64,000 nt of DNA, from positions 481,439 through 545,438 of the forward strand of contig NW_019091361.1 of the NCBI RefSeq assembly GCF_001949145.1, written 5' to 3'. The DNA is from Acanthaster planci. Its lineage: Eukaryota > Echinodermata > Asteroidea > Valvatida > Acanthasteridae. This document shows, piece by piece, positions 1 to 54,400 of the stretch. Position numbers and translations under genes: made by a program. The first letter of the stretch is position 1, and each line of letters starts with the position of its first letter. The notes below the pieces were generated by a model. That model worked only from the letters and a program-made list of their open reading frames with translations. It was not told the DNA's origin and ran no database searches.

Positions 1-1539
1 GTCAAACATTTATATTAGCTTTGCTGTTTATTTTCAACGCCTTTTTGACTGTTTTACCACTTACCTATGAGATTTGAATACACTGAATGTAAACTACAGG
101 AAAGCTGAACTGTCCATGTGTATAAAGTCAAACTTTTTTCTTTCAGTGCAGTCTAATTTAATGTTCAATCTGTATAAAGAGTTTTAACTAACAGACATTT
201 GGTTTCAATTCTTTGTCTACAGACACTAAGAAAATATTTCATCAAGTTCAGTTTAAAATGTTTATGTAAACATGTGTGGTTGAACTTCCTGACAGCAGTT
301 ATTTAATAATTTGTTGTGCTACAAGAGACCACACTGTTAACAGTTCCAAATAAAACATTCAACTTTAAGCCCTCAATGTCTGTAACGGATAAAGAATTAT
401 TTTATTAGTTCTGAAATCATTAGTATATTTTAACATAATTATCTGTGAAAGCCATTTACCGTACTGACTTAATATACTTGATATTGTTTGTATAGTGATA
501 TTTGTAGTGGCGTAATATACACACAATTCATGCATAGCTTGGATGATAATGTCAGAAATGCTTCTGCAAATGCTGTGGTCATATTGTATTATTGTGTCAT
601 CATTATGCAAATTTTAGGGAAAATAAACATACATTCCAGAGGATGCTTTATTACAACTATAGAAGTTTAGATGTTCAAAATTGGAATTCATTGTGTTCTC
701 CTAAAAAAATGGAATGGTGCTAAGTCAATCATTGTTGCTATTGCTGTGGAAATTTAATGGGCGGGAAATGCAGTTGAGCTGTTTGCACTGACTTTGTGAA
801 GCAGCTGTAAAGAAACTTGTTAGACGATTGTCAGAGATTAATTTGCATAGATTTTTTCCATGTTTGGGTCTTGAGAGGAGACTTTAAGATAATTTTCTTT
901 GTTCCTATGAACTTTGAGAGACGAACTCTTGAAAATCATTTTGCCTTTTCTAGTTTTCAATAGAATAGACAAGTTGGAGTTCTAATAAAGTTGTGCGTAT
1001 TATTCGTAAATTCTTTGTTTTCCTTATGGAGTTTGGACTAGTAACCTTTGATTATAAAGAACCTTAGTGGTAGTCAGCAGGACAGTACTCTGCATATCGC
1101 TGACTTGAAGATAGTGCTCCACTCCTAAAGCTTCTTACCCCCTCCCTAAAGCTGATCATCCTGCAATGCGGAACGGCGGAATCGGGACTTTGGGTTTTCA
1201 TAATTTAGGCCTATTGCTGACTTTTAGCTTTTCCCCCAGGCCCAAGCATTGTAAAGTTGGGATCCTTACTGCTTATGACGTCCCTAACTCAGGAAAACCT
1301 TTGTGAAAAGTAAATAAATAACTGCATTCGTTCCAAGGGTTACTTCAGGATAATTAATCTTTTGAGGTGCGGCAAGGATCGAGCAGTTGCGAGACAGCCC
1401 CCCCCCGGCCCCAGTACTTCACCCGTTCTTCATAAATTACATATAGTGTATAGTGCCCTCTGGTGACATTACGTACACAGTACAAAATCGCATGTACTTT
1501 GTACGCACGTACGTACGTACGCGAACCATAAACATGTCC
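1..1539. other. Intergenic DNA upstream of SPAST
   Basis: No coding exon is recognisable here on either strand. The first kilobase is AT-rich. AATAAA-type signals occur near 349 and at 984-989, so part of it could be the 3' UTR of a gene to the left, but no coding end is seen to support that. A C-run lies near 1400 and a CGTA/ACGT simple repeat at about 1504-1522, just before the SPAST promoter. Confidence 0.5.
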
Positions 1540-1649
1540 TGACTCGATTGCATGCATTACTAGTCTTGTGTGGACATGGTCAGCGTCACATGTTCATGCG
1601 GTAATCGCTCAAAACATCGCGGGGATCAACCGCGGATACGCGACCCCCG
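1540..1649 (+). promoter_or_regulatory. SPAST: Probable SPAST promoter / 5' UTR
   Basis: The stretch before the first SPAST codon is clearly richer in CpG than the flanking DNA (for example around 1617-1645), as expected for a housekeeping promoter. No TATA box is obvious and the transcription start cannot be fixed from sequence. The SPAST start codon has a weak context, with C at -3. Confidence 0.4.
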
Positions 1650-42126
<40,477 letters not shown>

Positions 42127-45100
42127 TGACATCATGGAAATATCTTCTCAAACAGCGTGCCTGTGTGTCGCCCTCTTGTGGAAGGAAATTGTCAGCTGTA
42201 TCAAGTGGCCTGTTATAGTACCCCTGGAGTACATGCCATTGTTAGATTTCTGAAGCTCTTAGCCAAGCATGGAATGTAATATTTCCCTGTCAAGTACCCT
42301 TCCTGAATTGAACTAGTTAGCTGGCTTATCGGGATAAAGAACTGTTGATCAACACAATATTGCCCTGCAGTAAAATGGAAATACTGTATTACAGACAAAC
42401 TTGTGTTATTTTCACAGTGTTGGAAACTGTCAGAGGAGTTTTCCGAGCCTTAACTTGGTCTCTGGGTTTAGCTGCAGGTTTCAGTTTCATGATTACATGT
42501 CCTGAAAATGGCATCTCCCAGCTCCAGATTGTAGAAACATCATGTTGCCTCCTGTAAAGCCAAATGTTTGGAATGTATTCCTTCATTTCCAATAGTGAAG
42601 AAGGCTCTGAGGCTTGAGATGAGACTGAATCTAGAGATTAGATGGGGACCAGAAAAGAGTCCCATTGACCTCGTAATCAGAGCATTCTAGTAGGTCCAAG
42701 CAAGTAGACCCTGGATGTGCAAGCTTGCCACATGTAGAAATCAATCAGTATGTCCTTATTTGTTTTTTGTTTGGTGTTTTGCCCTGAAGCAATGTGTATT
42801 TGTAAAGAGTGTCCACTTGTTGTCTTGTGAAAACAATCACATGCATACTTGTGAGACGTGAACCCATGACCGCCTACTTACAAGTGCATACGTCTTGTCA
42901 CTCGACCACCGAGCTTGCCGAGGTTGCCGGAGTGATTAGTCAGATGAGCAGTGGGTCCCAGGCTAAGCATTTGCTATAAATATATGATTTGTTTTTACTG
43001 AGTATACAGTGTTCATAAACGCACATCAGTGCTGGGCAAAATAGCAAACATGAAAAGTTCATATCTCCCACTCTCATAACTTATATTTTATGAAACATGT
43101 TTGTACTTAATCTCACTCGGGTCTTTACGTTCTCAAAGTGAATGAAGAACCGAAGGCTTTCAAACTTGTAGCAGTGTCATTGTGTGTTAACACAGCAACT
43201 ATTTTTACAGATCATAATTTTCAAAATTAACTTGCCTGCCAAATCAACACAAAATGCCAGAAGCATTGAAAGATTGAAATCTATTTATAGATAAGCAGTT
43301 GAATGCTACTATATCAAATACAAAGAAATAAATGTCTAGCATAGTTGTTCCACTTTGTGGAGTGTGGTTTCTCACTCTGCGCTGCATTTTTCATGGTAAT
43401 TGAGAAATTAGAGCTAGATGGTTGGCATGGATTCAATAGTTAAAATACATGCATTCCCATTGGAGTTGTGAGTACAGTGTAATGCCCTCTGTTGATATAT
43501 ACCGGATAATCTCAGGAGACATCAATGATGCAGTAACACCACATTCATGCATGCTGTGTGCATTCTGTAACTTGAGCTGCACATATATTTTAGCAAGTTG
43601 TAAACACCTCATACATTGAAAAAGCCTTCAACACATGCACGTGACTTGCTCCCCAGTATGGTACAAGTGGATTAGCTTTTAGAACCCATGGAAGCATTGT
43701 GAATCAAGTACTCTTGGATAAGGCAGGGCTTCCCTACATCGTGGTTTAGTCTTGGTGATTGAGGCAACCTAATGGTTGGGCCCAGGAATCAGATTATCTA
43801 ATGAATAGGCTGAAAGAGCGCACTCTACTATGACTGCTCAAAGTATCCATTATAGTGGCATTCAACTCTGGAGAGGAGTTTGGCATCTTGTATATAAAGA
43901 AAAAAAGAAGCCACACTGTTGCTTCAATTTATGGAAAATATAAGCAAGAACCAAAAGATTAGTTTGCCCATCAAAAGTGACAACTCAGATCGTGTTAAAT
44001 GTAGATAGAATATGTAGCCTTTTTATCTGTGCAAGTCACAAATTGCTAATCACAAGTGTTCATACATGTAGCTGGCACTGCAGATTATCTACCTCTGGAA
44101 TTAACATTTGCTAAAGCAAAATACTCAGTAAAATCTCAGTGACTGTACCAACTGATTATCCCTTTATTTTGTTCACTTGAACTGATTTCAAGAGATACTT
44201 TTCATTTTCATATTACTTGCAGTTTTTCTAGTTAATTTTAATACTTGACAGTCTTAGAAAAACGTCAAGGCTAAAACCCGGATCTTAATAACAGATCACA
44301 GAAAACCGTTGCTATTGCTGAACTGCGATTTTTAAAAAAAATATTAATCTCAATGCATCTTTCCTCAATCTGTTCTCCAAAATTACCTCCCTAACTACAA
44401 AGAAAATGTGATGGCTGGAACTGAAGGAATGACTTGTGAATTTCTCCTTGGCCTTAAAACCTATCAGGGACAGTAAGTCTTCCAATATTTTAATGCATGC
44501 TGAACTACTTAGAATTTGTTGCTTGACAAGTTCCTTGATGTCTCTCCAGAGTTCAGTCTCATTTTGCCGTGAACAGCATTCTGTAGCAGTTTTGATCAAA
44601 TTTGTTGCAATTTTGATAAGGATTTATTGATGTTTTACCACTAACCTCTCCTGGTATGATAAAAATGTCTGAATTGCATTCTGTGAAAGCAGTCCAAATT
44701 CTATAAAGATGGGCAGAGATTGAGATTTGAATGCTTATGAAAATTTGGTTCTTGATACTCTTAGGTTGATGGGTTTTATTTAGAGTTTTCAGAGCTTTTT
44801 GCTATATTTTATAATCAAAAACCTCAGGAAAACATTTCTAAAAGAAAAGGGAGGTGCTTGATAGACGCTTCATCAATAAAACTTGCTTTATAGAAGGAAG
44901 CATCAAAAGTCGCAGGGGAGCTTCATGGAATAATATACACAGTGGATAGACTTCATATTAAAAGTTTATAGTGGCTTTTGAGGAATTTGTCCTGTTTACA
45001 TTTGTAATATTTCTTGATTTTGTTTTCCTAATCTGTAATCTTGTAAACTCAACAAAAAGAATTGTAGTTTTTGTCTGAGGTGTATGCATCGTTGAACTTG

Positions 45101-45511
45101 CAGGTTTGGTGTTACAGGAGTTCTGTAGCTGATTTAATTTCCTTGACGGTAAATACTTTGTTATTCCAACTTTCAGGGTGGAGTTCAAATGACTCACTTT
45201 CACTCTGTTGACTGTAATGGCTCGTCTATCCTGCAGTGTTGACTGACAAAGCAAGAAGAAGTGTGAATATCTTTCCGAACCAACCAAGCAAACAACTGGA
45301 ACTAGTGAGCATAAAGTTAAAAAAGCTTTGTGCAATGAATGAGTAAATTAGCCAATAAGATGGCAACAAAACCGGTAGCAGGAAAGTTGAATGAAAACAG
45401 CTGCTGGAAAAAATCTGCCTGGCTTCCCTTTTAAGTGTATTCTCAAATCATTTTTACTCCAAAAGTGACATTATTAGTTGTGTTGAAGATACCAGTCATT
45501 CTGAGGTTTAT
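42127..45511. other. Convergent intergenic DNA, left part (SPAST 3' side)
   Basis: Follows the SPAST stop and must include its 3' UTR. No poly(A) site can be chosen with confidence. No further exon is recognised. It holds a tRNA-like fragment near 42.9 kb. Confidence 0.5.
42850..42935 (-). repeat. tRNA-like SINE fragment
   Basis: On the minus strand it reads AGCTCGGTGGTCGAGTGAC...TGCACTTGTAAG...GTCATGGGTTCACGTCT. This follows the A-box and B-box order of a tRNA, but the B box is degenerate and the cloverleaf is incomplete. It is a SINE head or tRNA relic, not a working tRNA gene. Confidence 0.5.
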
Positions 45512-46130
45512 CCACTTCCTGCTGGGTGGAGATAGTGGCATGGAGGACACGCTGTCGGGCGCTTCATTTTTTTCCACTTTCAAAATGCTTCAAAAATTCA
45601 CATCTTCGTTTGCTGGATGCATACACCCAAATAAATGACTGTCTTGTGGGACTCTTATCTGACAGGCAACCTCCATTAACATTTGCGTATTGCAGCCACG
45701 CCTGCAGCCCAGTAAAGAGCCCCCATTGTGTGGTGTTGCGTAATTTCCTCTTTGTTCTTGAAGTTGGGCCAGTGGATTGCTGGATGGCATTGTCTGTAGT
45801 AATGCAGCCAGATTTCACAAGTGCCCAATGGTATTGTATTGTTTACCACTGGAGTGCTTTTGTCCCCACTGATAATCCGCGGGCACTGTCAGTGGCAAAC
45901 AGTGGTACTGTTTCAAAACAATGACGGATTACCTCTGCTAAAAGTGGCCAGCCCTCAGCAGACAGCTATGAACCTTGATTGGCAACTCCCAGCAGCTGAC
46001 TGACAGCAAGTAAACTTTTTCTAAAAATGCTGAGCAGCTTCATTTTTTTTAATAAAGTTCCGATTTCGGGCACCCCGGCCATGCGTAGACAGCCAACGTC
46101 TCCAGTTCTGGGCTGCCTGGCAGGAAGTGG
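45512..46130. mobile_element. TTAA-flanked (piggyBac-like) element, copy B
   Basis: Left end CCACTTCCTGCTGGGTGG; right end CTGGCAGGAAGTGG followed by TTAA (46131-46134). The left flank is TTAT, a one-base change. 619 bp, without the Tigger insertion present in copy A. Internal stretches match copy A, for example the TTCATTTACTGGA/TTCGTTTGCTGGA and GACTGTCTTGTGG blocks. Confidence 0.65.
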
Positions 46131-48406
46131 TTAATGGATTGAATTGCAGATACTGATGTTCAACATCTTGAGTAAACTTTTAATTAAAAGTGTGTATGCT
46201 TAGTCCAACAACAGTGAAACTAGAAGAGTTTACAAAGCTTATAAAACTGAGTTGATGCAAGCATTCACACTCCTCCCTAAAGGTTCTTTGGCACATTTTA
46301 TAATTGCCTTGAAATACTTTGTTATCTACCGACAACTTTCAATCTTTTTGTAGTTGTTAAGGAATGTTACTTTCATGGGAAATTTTAAGTGTGCCCAGCA
46401 GAAGTGGCAAGTTGTAGCTGAAATATTTCATGTTTTGGTGACATTTTTGCTGTTCAACATCCAATGATTCCTTGCGTGTTTGTAACACAAATCAGAGAAG
46501 TTCACATACTTGTGCCATTTTTGGGTAATTTTTTATTTCTTTGAATTGTTTGTATTGTTCATATTTAGCCGAGTCCGAGTATTGTATTGTTGATTAAAAC
46601 AATGGTATCTATACAGCAGCACATAAGGTTCCAAGGGGTAGAAGCTAATGTACATGTACGGTATTTTAATGTGGCTGACACATTGGAAATATTTTGTTAC
46701 AACTTGGGACAAATTTGAGTGACTATACCTACTACAATAAACCAATGTTTGACTAGTGTCACTCAAACTGACTACCTAGTTGACCACTTAGAACCAAGTC
46801 TTGGGATCTTGTATTACTGAAACTAATGACACTAAATGAGAGACCATGAATGTGGTGAGAGATGTAACCAAGGTTAGACTGTGATTGACAAAGTGCTTAA
46901 ATGGTTAGGCTTGGGTCATTTGAATGGGACTCTACTTTGTTTATGCATTGGCTAGAGGCAATATCAGTTCAAGCATTTTCTCTTGCCAACGTGCAAGACA
47001 AGAGTTCCTCTACTGGTCAACTTGGTTCACTCTCAAACTTCCCCAAGGAATTCTGCTCTTTGTTGGCAGTTATTACCAATTAGAGCTTGAAACTTTGCAT
47101 TATGGAGGTTGCATATTTCAATTCTGCTTCAATTGTTTTTACGCTGAGGAATGAAAACGCTCGGTGGACAGATCATTTAAAGAGAGTGATGCAGCCTACA
47201 AGTTGTTCCTGAAATGTCCTTTGTACATACACTTTGTCACATGCCAAATCACGCTTTATTTACAAGTATTAAATGTGAACATTTTAAATGCTTTGGTTTT
47301 TTGCAGAGGTATATATTAGGATAAAAGGTATATTAGAGTCTAGAAATGTGCTGTATAGATTAAAGCTCAGATTTTGTTTAATTTGGATTAATATAAGGTA
47401 GTAATTTCACTTCATCATTTGTGTTACCTGTTTATCACTTCTGGAAGTGATATGAACACAGTGCACTGGAAAATAAATATATATGTATGGTATTTACTAT
47501 TTTATACCGAGCGGTACATATTGATTAAAGAGAATAAATTATGGAGGAAACTTTAACAGGTTTCAGTGTGATTTTATTTCAAAATGTTGCTCCTCAACCG
47601 AATACATAACTGATTATTACATACATTCTACACTTATGTGAGATTAAAATTTCTTTAGGTACATTGAGGTTCCTTTAAAATGTACACAGGTTTTCTGTGA
47701 TGAGATGAAACCAAACTCACAACTGTGCCATTCCTATCAGAGGTGAAGAGCAGTTGAGTTCAGAACACAACTGAGGCCAAATTGGTGTTGGACCAATCAA
47801 CTTTGAGCCCAGCCCCTTGTGAGTCATAGATTCTTAGCTTAATAACCATGTGTATTTGTACAGGCATGGAAATGTGCTATACATGTACCTGCTATATCTG
47901 GGTGAAAAAAAAACCATACCGCCAGTCTGTGTTAGTTGTATAACACGAATTTTAATTCTTCAATCAGGCATGCAAACTGCTCCTCAGATCTGCTGATTTC
48001 CTCAATTTTCACTTCACACTCGGGCCACTGAAAACTGAAAAGTCTTGTAAAGACTGGGATTTCCTAGTTTTTTGTCAAAGTCCAAACTGTATGCCTGATC
48101 CGTTGTCTTGTGCACATAGCTTGGTGCCTTGACTGACCTGAATTAGTGACTCTACACAAATGGCAAGTTTATGTTCACCATTCTATTCAGTCATCTTTGT
48201 CTAATTATTTTGGGTGGTGTTTCTCAAGAACTGAAAATTGACAGCCTGGGGTTGGAAAACCAGAAAATGGGCTTGTTCTTTTCCCTCCACAACAAATTGT
48301 GTCCAAACTGCCTTGTTGCACTGAAATATTTCTGTTGTTGTGCTGATACATTATTTTGAGATTCATGAGAGCATCAAAGTCACATTCAGTCCACTTTTCA
48401 GAGTTC
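46131..48406. other. Convergent intergenic DNA, right part (PNO1 3' side)
   Basis: AT-rich and without a recognisable exon on either strand. It should include the PNO1 3' UTR just below 48407. Several AATAAA-like strings occur near 47.5 kb on the + strand and could serve a long SPAST 3' UTR, but this is not shown by the sequence. Confidence 0.4.
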
Positions 48407-48474
48407 CTAAAACCTCTCAGCGCTCCGACTAGCAACGGCTCGCATGTTGCCATACACCTTGGAGGGAGGACTTC
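48407..48474 (-). CDS. PNO1: PNO1 exon 6: C-terminus
   Basis: 68 bases, with acceptor ATCTACAG. It encodes [20 protein letters not shown] then R-F and TAG, the conserved PNO1 tail. Too short to stand out by length, but fixed by frame, splice site and identity. Confidence 0.94.
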
Positions 48475-51400
48475 CTGTAGATAGAATCATGAAATGAATG
48501 AAAACAAGAAGTCTGAGTGTCACGTTGGAAATGCTTCAAAGAACTTCTACAGTGCGTTGTCCCTAGATGTATCATTTCCCCATCATCCATGGCTGATGGA
48601 GGTTACAGTATGGCCCTTTTTAAATGTGCTTCAGACAAATGGCCATTTTATGACAGTCTCTTGTTGAGGGCTCTAATTGGACAAACCACCCACAAGAGTT
48701 GAACATCAGACGCAACACACTATAGTTTAGTCTAAGTAAGAGTATCACAAATTTACTGGTCCCTTGTGTTGGGTAAATTTGACTCAGTGATTTGCTTGGA
48801 GGTTGCAAAAAATATCAGCCATTCATTTGACATAAATTATATTAGTATTAGACATTGTAACTATTTACTCCATTTGAAGCTTATTCTTACCTAGGATCAG
48901 GTTGCATATGGCTGTCCTGGCAATCTTTATATTCTGGAAAGATCCTAAGATGTGGATCTTACTTCCGGCTAACACAATCCTGGTCTTGGTTACATTCTCT
49001 ATGGTAAACTTCGTCTTGCCTCCTTTGCCTGCGATTCTGCCAATGGCTCGTGATAAATGGTCTCCTTTCAAAGGTTTCACTGAGGATGTGGTATAAAAAG
49101 AAACAGCATGGGGTTGGCATAGTAAAAGGAAGTGATCAAAAAATGACTCAAAATATAAAATGTGTGACTGAAGGGAAGAATAGGTATAGGCATTGTGTTC
49201 TATGATGATTGGCTTGGCAAACTTACGATAAAATAAGACCAACATAAAACATTCATACATTACACTGGTGTCAATGCTCAATGCTTCACTTCTAAGCAAC
49301 TCACAATGACAAGGAAAACTACTCAAAACTGACTAAAGACTCACCATCAGCTACTTCAAAGGTTTCTAAGAACAGCTCATCTAACCGTAGCAAAGCCAAG
49401 GCATCCTGTTAAGGAACAAACAGGCAATATTGATCTTCTACGAAGCAAATTGAATTATCTTTCCTAAAAGGTCATAGTACTTTTTCTGATCTACTGTTAG
49501 CAAATCAGTTTAGTTTTGAAAAAAAAAATTAATAAATTACATGTGATGTTACCTTTAAGTTGTGCACAAAAATGCTAAAAGCAAACACCAGACAGCTGGT
49601 AGCAGCTTCATATTTCTTACTTTACCCACCTTTCACCTCTGACCTTTTAACCCCAATACCAACAATGTAACCTTCAGTTCAAACTATCATTCCAAACATC
49701 ATACAGAATAAAAGCCCCTCTGTTCAATGCTAATTCCAGTGTCTGACCTTGATAACATCAACCCTCAACAGGAAAAATCTCCAATGATTTTCCATTATGA
49801 GTTTCCTGTGAAAATTGTGAAAAAGTACTTGTCTTGAAATCGGACAACTGTCCGGATGACCCAATGACAGACCAACTCCACATGGACCAATCAGTGACAG
49901 ACCAAGCACGTCCCTCGAATAAGTCCTACATGTAACTGTGCACTGCCCCACTGTGTCCTGTGCCCCTTGGGGCATGCCTAACTGTGTTGACATAGCTGGG
50001 AATGCCCAACTTTTGTTATCTAGCAGAATTGAATGTATACGACAGTGCCATCAAAATAGCAGGAGTTGCACTGTTATCAGTTTTTACAGGATTCTTATGC
50101 CATGGTTGGGGTGACCAAATTTCTGTTTCACCTGTTACTGACATCATTGCATTCCACTAATGTTGCTCCCTCTCCTCCTCACTTTTTCACCTAATGTGGT
50201 TCCTTTTCTCATGTTCTTTGTTTTCTCCTCAACTTAAGTTTGGCATGACAGACTTGTCCCAAGTAGGTACTGGGCAAAGTTTGGGCAGTGGACAAAGTTG
50301 GAACATAATTCTCCGAGTATGAAAGGTAGAAAACTGCATACCTCCACTTCAAAACCTAGGACGAATGCCTTAACAAAATCCTGGCCTTTCTGTAGTGCTC
50401 CCACATCTGATGTTTCTTTTGAACCCTGGAAAAAAGAGCACAAACAGGATAATTCTATCAATTAATTTCAAACTGACAGATATGGTCATCTTATGAGAGT
50501 CAATATTTTATTAATGCCTTACAAAGGGTAATGTGAAAAGCAACTTCTTCCCCAGCTTTCTCCCTTGTAGCTCAACTTCGAGAGAATACAAAGGAAGAAA
50601 TGCCAGTTCTTTACACAGTATCTCTGTGGCATGAAGCAAGGAAAAATCCAAGCATCTAAATCTGAGAAGCAAAAAGGGCCGAACTGGAAGTAAACAAAGG
50701 GCATCCAATGGAGTAGTCAATACACTTAAAGAAACTGCAGTTTGAAGAAGATTCGTTGGGAGATATACATGTAGGTACAATCACTGATATTGACAAATTC
50801 ACTTTTTAGTGAATTACACCAACTGAAAGGCAGTGTAACTGTATCAGTTTCTACATGCCTCGTTCTATTAGGTTGNNNNNNNNNNNNNNNNNNNNNNNNN
50901 NNNNNNNNNNNNNNNNNNNNNNNNNNNNNNNNNNNNNNNNNNNNNNNNNNNNNNNNNNNNNNNNNNNNNNNNNNNNNNNNNNNNNNNNNNNNNNNNNNNN
51001 NNNNNNNNNNNNNNNNNNNNNNNNNNNNNNNNNNNNNNNNNNNNNNNNNNNNNNNNNNNNNNNNNNNNNNNNNNNNNNNNNNNNNNNNNNNNNNNNNNNN
51101 NNNNNNNNNNNNNNNNNNNNNNNNNNNNNNNNNNNTGTTCTAAGGTTAAATTTTATCAGTCACACTTGTTTCACTTACCTTGATTTCTACATGCCTAGTT
51201 CTAAGGTTGAATCTTATTTGTAGCTTAAGGTGTTCAACAATAGGTGAGTAGATTTTCAGCCAGTTTTCTTTGAGCGGTGTATATCTGTGAGCAGGGACTG
51301 GAATCTTTCTCATCTCTTCGCTTCCTTCCTGGTTATCAACACAAGCAAAACCCATCAAGCCAATGCTGTTGTGACTAAACATGAAGTTTACAGTCCATTA

Positions 51401-54400
51401 ACATACTTTTTATTTTTTTATTTCAAATTTTATGTGAAATTACAATGGAAAAGAGATGCCCTATTGGTATTTCTTTTATTTCAAAATCAAATTCTGGGAA
51501 ACAGTTCCTTATCAAATCACCACGATTTTTGAGTTTTGAAATTACCATCAAGTTAAAAAGATTTACCCCAAAACAACTTTTTCTCAGATAATTTCAGTTT
51601 GTCCAAAGCTGGATAGACTTGGCTTCAATGAAAATAAAACATGAAGTAGAAGATTTAAGGCCTATAACTTTAGGATGGTTTCCTGCCGTACAAACAAGTC
51701 AAAATAATGGTCGGTACATGTACCTTTTGGTCTGGGAACCAGACTTGCACTAGTTCAAGTAACCAGGACTTTACAAATCACAACTTTGGAAAGAGTTCCA
51801 TATACAGACAACACTTGATGCCCCTGTGCACAAACCTATGAAACTTGACTTTAAAAAACAAAGTGTTTTCTAAGTAATACACTTCGGAATTTTCTTGGAT
51901 AATTTTCACTTTTTAGGACATGTTATCACTTTCTGCTGGGTGTTAAAACATTTTAAGGGAAAATTAGTGTTTAATCTGTATATAGAACTCATACTGCAAC
52001 ATTTAACATTTGGACACTGTCAGTGATGCAGCAGAGGCCTTGTGTACCATTAATTGATTCACTCAAAATAGCTCATACCATGTCCAAATGCTAATGAAGA
52101 CGATTCACAGAGTCCTAGACTAGCTTTAACTATGCATGTCATGCTTGTGCAGGTGTGTGTAAAGTTTGCCCATGAAAAGTTTGATTGCGAAGACTGGGAT
52201 ATTCTTTGAACACCTGACAAACACAACATCCAAAGACATATTGGAGTAATTGCAGAATACCCCACCATACAAAAATACCGCCCTAAAATTTCATGGTTAC
52301 GCGGTCGATCGAATGACAAAGTCTGTTTGCTATGCATTGGAAGTTGCCAAGGTCCCAGGCAAGGGCCCTGCAATGTCACAGCATGTGGCTATGTAGATAA
52401 AGTCATTTTAGAGAACGAAGCATCAACTTCAATCATACACAACTCATCAGTGGAAGGTCAAAAAATATATAAATCCACCGTGGGTCTGTTACCACCCAAC
52501 TGTAGCATCAGTCCCAACTATAGTTGGTCCCGGCCCAAGTATAGCACAGAGGTCCAGTGTGCATGTGCCAGCATGTGTGAAATTCACATTGTTGATGATT
52601 AGATGAAGTGCTGTATTTTAGATGAATTATGTCAAGTGTGAGATGCATAAACTTGGATAAGGTTGAATCAGTCAACAATAATTGGGCCGGCCCAACTGCA
52701 GCACTCACATATGTTCACGCCCCTCAGTTTGTGCGCGTGCGTACTGAATCCAACTACAGCCAGAAGACAGTAAAATAGCTCGACTCGGACAGGTAGACCC
52801 CAAAGTAATTTTTCAACATCCAGCTCAGAAAAGGTTGTTTGCCCCTCATTTCCATACCAAGTAGCATTTAAACACTCAAAGTCCCTTTTGCTAACTTGCA
52901 TACAATAAAAATTCATTTTCTGCCAAATCTTTGCCCGTCTTTCTTACGTACCTCCCAAGTACATGTAAGGGTAAGAAGTTGGAAGTGAAGCCAACATTTC
53001 AGAGGGATTTTTTCAGTTTTGCCAGGTTTTCCCTGACATTTCTCTACTTGTGAATGGTAATTAAGAAAATATCATGAACACTCTAATGAGAAAGTATCAT
53101 ACAAGAAGGAAACTGTATGGATGAGAATGGAAAGTTTTTGTTTGTGCCATTTAGTCCGGCAATTTGACGTCGTTGTACGTATTAGTGCAATGCTGTAAAA
53201 GTCAACTAATACTAAAACGCATCTTATTTTAGACCACTGTTGGTCACAGTGGACTCAGTGCGGGAATTTGAATCCACATGAAAAAAGAACCGCATTTCAG
53301 ACAAATGGCTCTCGATCTTAAAGAAATGACAATTCATCAGTCTTCCAGACAGTATCAACGATGACCTGAGGGGAATTCGACAAAAGTGTGAAAAACTTGA
53401 CATTTTCGACTTCTTTGATTAGTTTCCGGAGATCTGTCTTATCTGAAGCTATTCAATATCACCATTTGATAGATTCTTGGCAATTTATTCACACACAAGG
53501 TCTTCAAGGGAAATGGCAGGACAAATCCGTCATCGATATGCGTCGTCTGCTATCGGTTTTCAGGCCGATGACCATACATGTATATGTATATTACTATTGC
53601 GCATGTGCAAATACAGAAACTAAATGCACACACAGTTTATGGGGACCGAACATACGTGCACTACAGTTGGGTCGTACTAATTAACGTCAACACAACGTCA
53701 ACACATGATAGTAATGTCAACACACCCAAATCACGTTCTAAGTTAACACAAACGCAATTCGATAGCAATATAATGCCTAAAATACAATTTGGCTAACAAC
53801 AGTGAGCGACATTTGGGAGGAAAAAGCCATTTTATTTCACGAAAACAACACCCTCTGCACAGCCACGAAAGATGGTAGCCATGTTGCCTCTTGGTCAGAC
53901 GGACCATACCATGACGCCATAAGGGGTCACCTTTATACAGTAAACCATGGTACTGTCCACACGCCATGAGAAGGCAAGATGGCGGTGAATGCCGGCGCTG
54001 CTCAGAGACAATTTTTTCGAATGAAAAAACTCCCTTGAAATGTAGTAAAATGTAAACTCGATTAAATAGAAATTATTCCTAACTTAAGCGTATACATTAT
54101 AGTTTGATACGTCTGTTTTCTGTTTTCAGTGCATTTTGTAAGTGTTGACGGTGTGTTGACGTTACTATCAATGTGTTGACGCATGTTGACGGTGGGTTGA
54201 TGCTGATTATTATGACCCGATGGGTCTGTCCCAACTACAGTTATATTTTGTTCAAGTTGTTGACCATGTTGACGTTTTGTCGACGCTTGTTGATGCTAAA
54301 TAGCATGACCCTACCTCTAGAATTACAGGGTTCCTTGCACCAGTGAAGCGTGCAACAAACCCAGTACATGCAGTTTGCTAAAATTGTTGCCAAAAATATT

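Noticed and set aside
42850-42935. tRNA gene
   Set aside because: A-box and B-box order is present, but the B box is degenerate and stems do not pair fully. It fits a SINE head better.
53979-54040. Short open frame after AAGATGGCGG ([13 protein letters not shown]...)
   Set aside because: Only 19 codons, inside an inverted-repeat element, with no matching donor that would extend it. Kept only as part of the element description.
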